From positions 1 through 6,984 of the forward strand of contig JAGLTP010000017.1 of the NCBI GenBank assembly GCA_023135215.1: a stretch of 6,984 nucleotides of DNA. Reading direction: 5' to 3'. This document shows, one piece after another, positions 6,559 through 6,984 of this stretch (within the stretch, counting starts at the first letter, position 1; every line of letters starts with the position of its first letter). The position numbers and the translations under genes are program-made. The notes beneath the pieces are model-generated. The model did no database searches. It was not told the origin of the DNA and saw only the letters and a program-made list of their open reading frames with translations. Origin of the DNA: Candidatus Heimdallarchaeota archaeon (GTDB taxonomy: Archaea; Asgardarchaeota; Heimdallarchaeia; Heimdallarchaeales; Heimdallarchaeaceae).

Positions 6559-6960
6559 ATGAAAAGGATATATATTATTGAAGATGAGAAAGATATCAGC
6601 AATTTATACAAGCTGCTTTTCGAAAGAGAAGGAATAGAAGTAGAAAGCATCGTTTCAAGTGGGAAAGTCGCACTTGAAGAAATAGAATTAATAAAGGAAG
6701 AGTTGCATGATATTGTTTTTCTGATTGATAACAGAATTCCTGAAAAATCAGGTTTAGATGTTGCTTTACGTCTGATTGAGATTTCTCCTTTGTTAAAAAA
6801 TCAGATTATAATTGCTTCAGCTGATGATACTATAACAAAAGATCAAGTAAGAGATTTAGGAATCCTTCACTTTCTTAGAAAGCCTTTCAGCTTAGAAGAT
6901 TTATTGAACACAATAGATACAATAGAAAAATCTGATGAAAATCTAGATGTAGTGACCTGA
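6559..6960 (+). CDS. Single-domain response regulator (CheY-like receiver)
   Basis: A 133-residue receiver (REC) domain with no output domain. Phosphorylation-site residues are in place: acidic cluster E8-D9-E10 after the first strand, phospho-acceptor Asp57 (FLIDNRIPEKSG, with the usual P and SG following), Ser87 in IIIASADD as the switch Ser/Thr, and Lys108 in LRKPF. About 15 polar residues follow the last helix, too few for a DNA-binding domain. Such proteins pass phosphate within a relay or bind a partner, and are common in archaea with many hybrid histidine kinases. No kinase is in the window. It is transcribed divergently from the transporter operon and shares its upstream region. A functional link to transport is possible but not shown. 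The ATG has no clear Shine-Dalgarno sequence but has a TATA-like element about 45 bases upstream. Confidence 0.92.
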   Translation: MKRIYIIEDEKDISNLYKLLFEREGIEVESIVSSGKVALEEIELIKEELHDIVFLIDNRIPEKSGLDVALRLIEISPLLKNQIIIASADDTITKDQVRDLGILHFLRKPFSLEDLLNTIDTIEKSDENLDVVT

Positions 6961-6984
6961 AGTATTATCAGCTTTTTTGGGTTG

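Noticed and set aside
6531..6561. ATG at 6531 as the response-regulator start
   Set aside because: It is out of frame with the receiver domain. The first in-frame ATG is at 6559 and begins exactly at the first REC strand.
6961..6984. T-rich run after the response regulator as a terminator
   Set aside because: There is only a six-T run with no stem, and the window ends too soon to judge.

Overview
The window is AT-rich and reads as archaeal, possibly from an Asgard-type or other mesophilic lineage, though the phylum cannot be fixed from sequence alone. The archaeal signs are BRE/TATA-like promoter elements in the only intergenic region, secreted proteins rich in N-x-S/T sequons with C-terminal membrane anchors and basic tails, a DUF47/PhoU-like protein, and a stand-alone receiver-domain protein.

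Layout: one six-gene operon fills almost the whole window on the minus strand and is transcribed from about 6420 down to 22. In order of transcription it encodes: a small secreted, membrane-anchored protein that I do not recognise (5907-6410); an extracellular solute-binding protein anchored to the membrane (4623-5882); a fused double permease (2893-4626); two different ABC ATPases, here called B (1788-2906) and A (694-1782); and a DUF47/PhoU-like protein (22-690). Genes overlap or lie within about 25 bases of each other throughout. On the other side of a 139-148 base intergenic region, a single-domain response regulator (6559-6960) is transcribed divergently.

The operon makes a complete type I ABC importer of the molybdate/sulfate/iron/thiamine permease superfamily, but the substrate cannot be read from the sequence. 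The binding protein resembles the SBP_bac_11-like proteins that in bacteria are often fused to VWA domains, and is not clearly ModA, PstS or FbpA. The PhoU-like last gene hints at phosphate or another oxyanion, without proof.

The most notable observation is that the two ATPases are degenerate in complementary ways. ATPase A has an intact signature (VSGGQ), but Asp replaces the catalytic Glu after Walker B and Glu replaces the Q-loop Gln. ATPase B has an intact Walker B Glu and Q-loop Gln, but its signature is LSAPE in place of LSGGQ. In a head-to-tail A/B dimer all these changes fall in the same nucleotide site, leaving one consensus site and one degenerate site. This is the arrangement known from heterodimeric ABC exporters such as TAP, TM287/288 and CFTR, here in an importer whose permease is also a fused, asymmetric pseudo-dimer.
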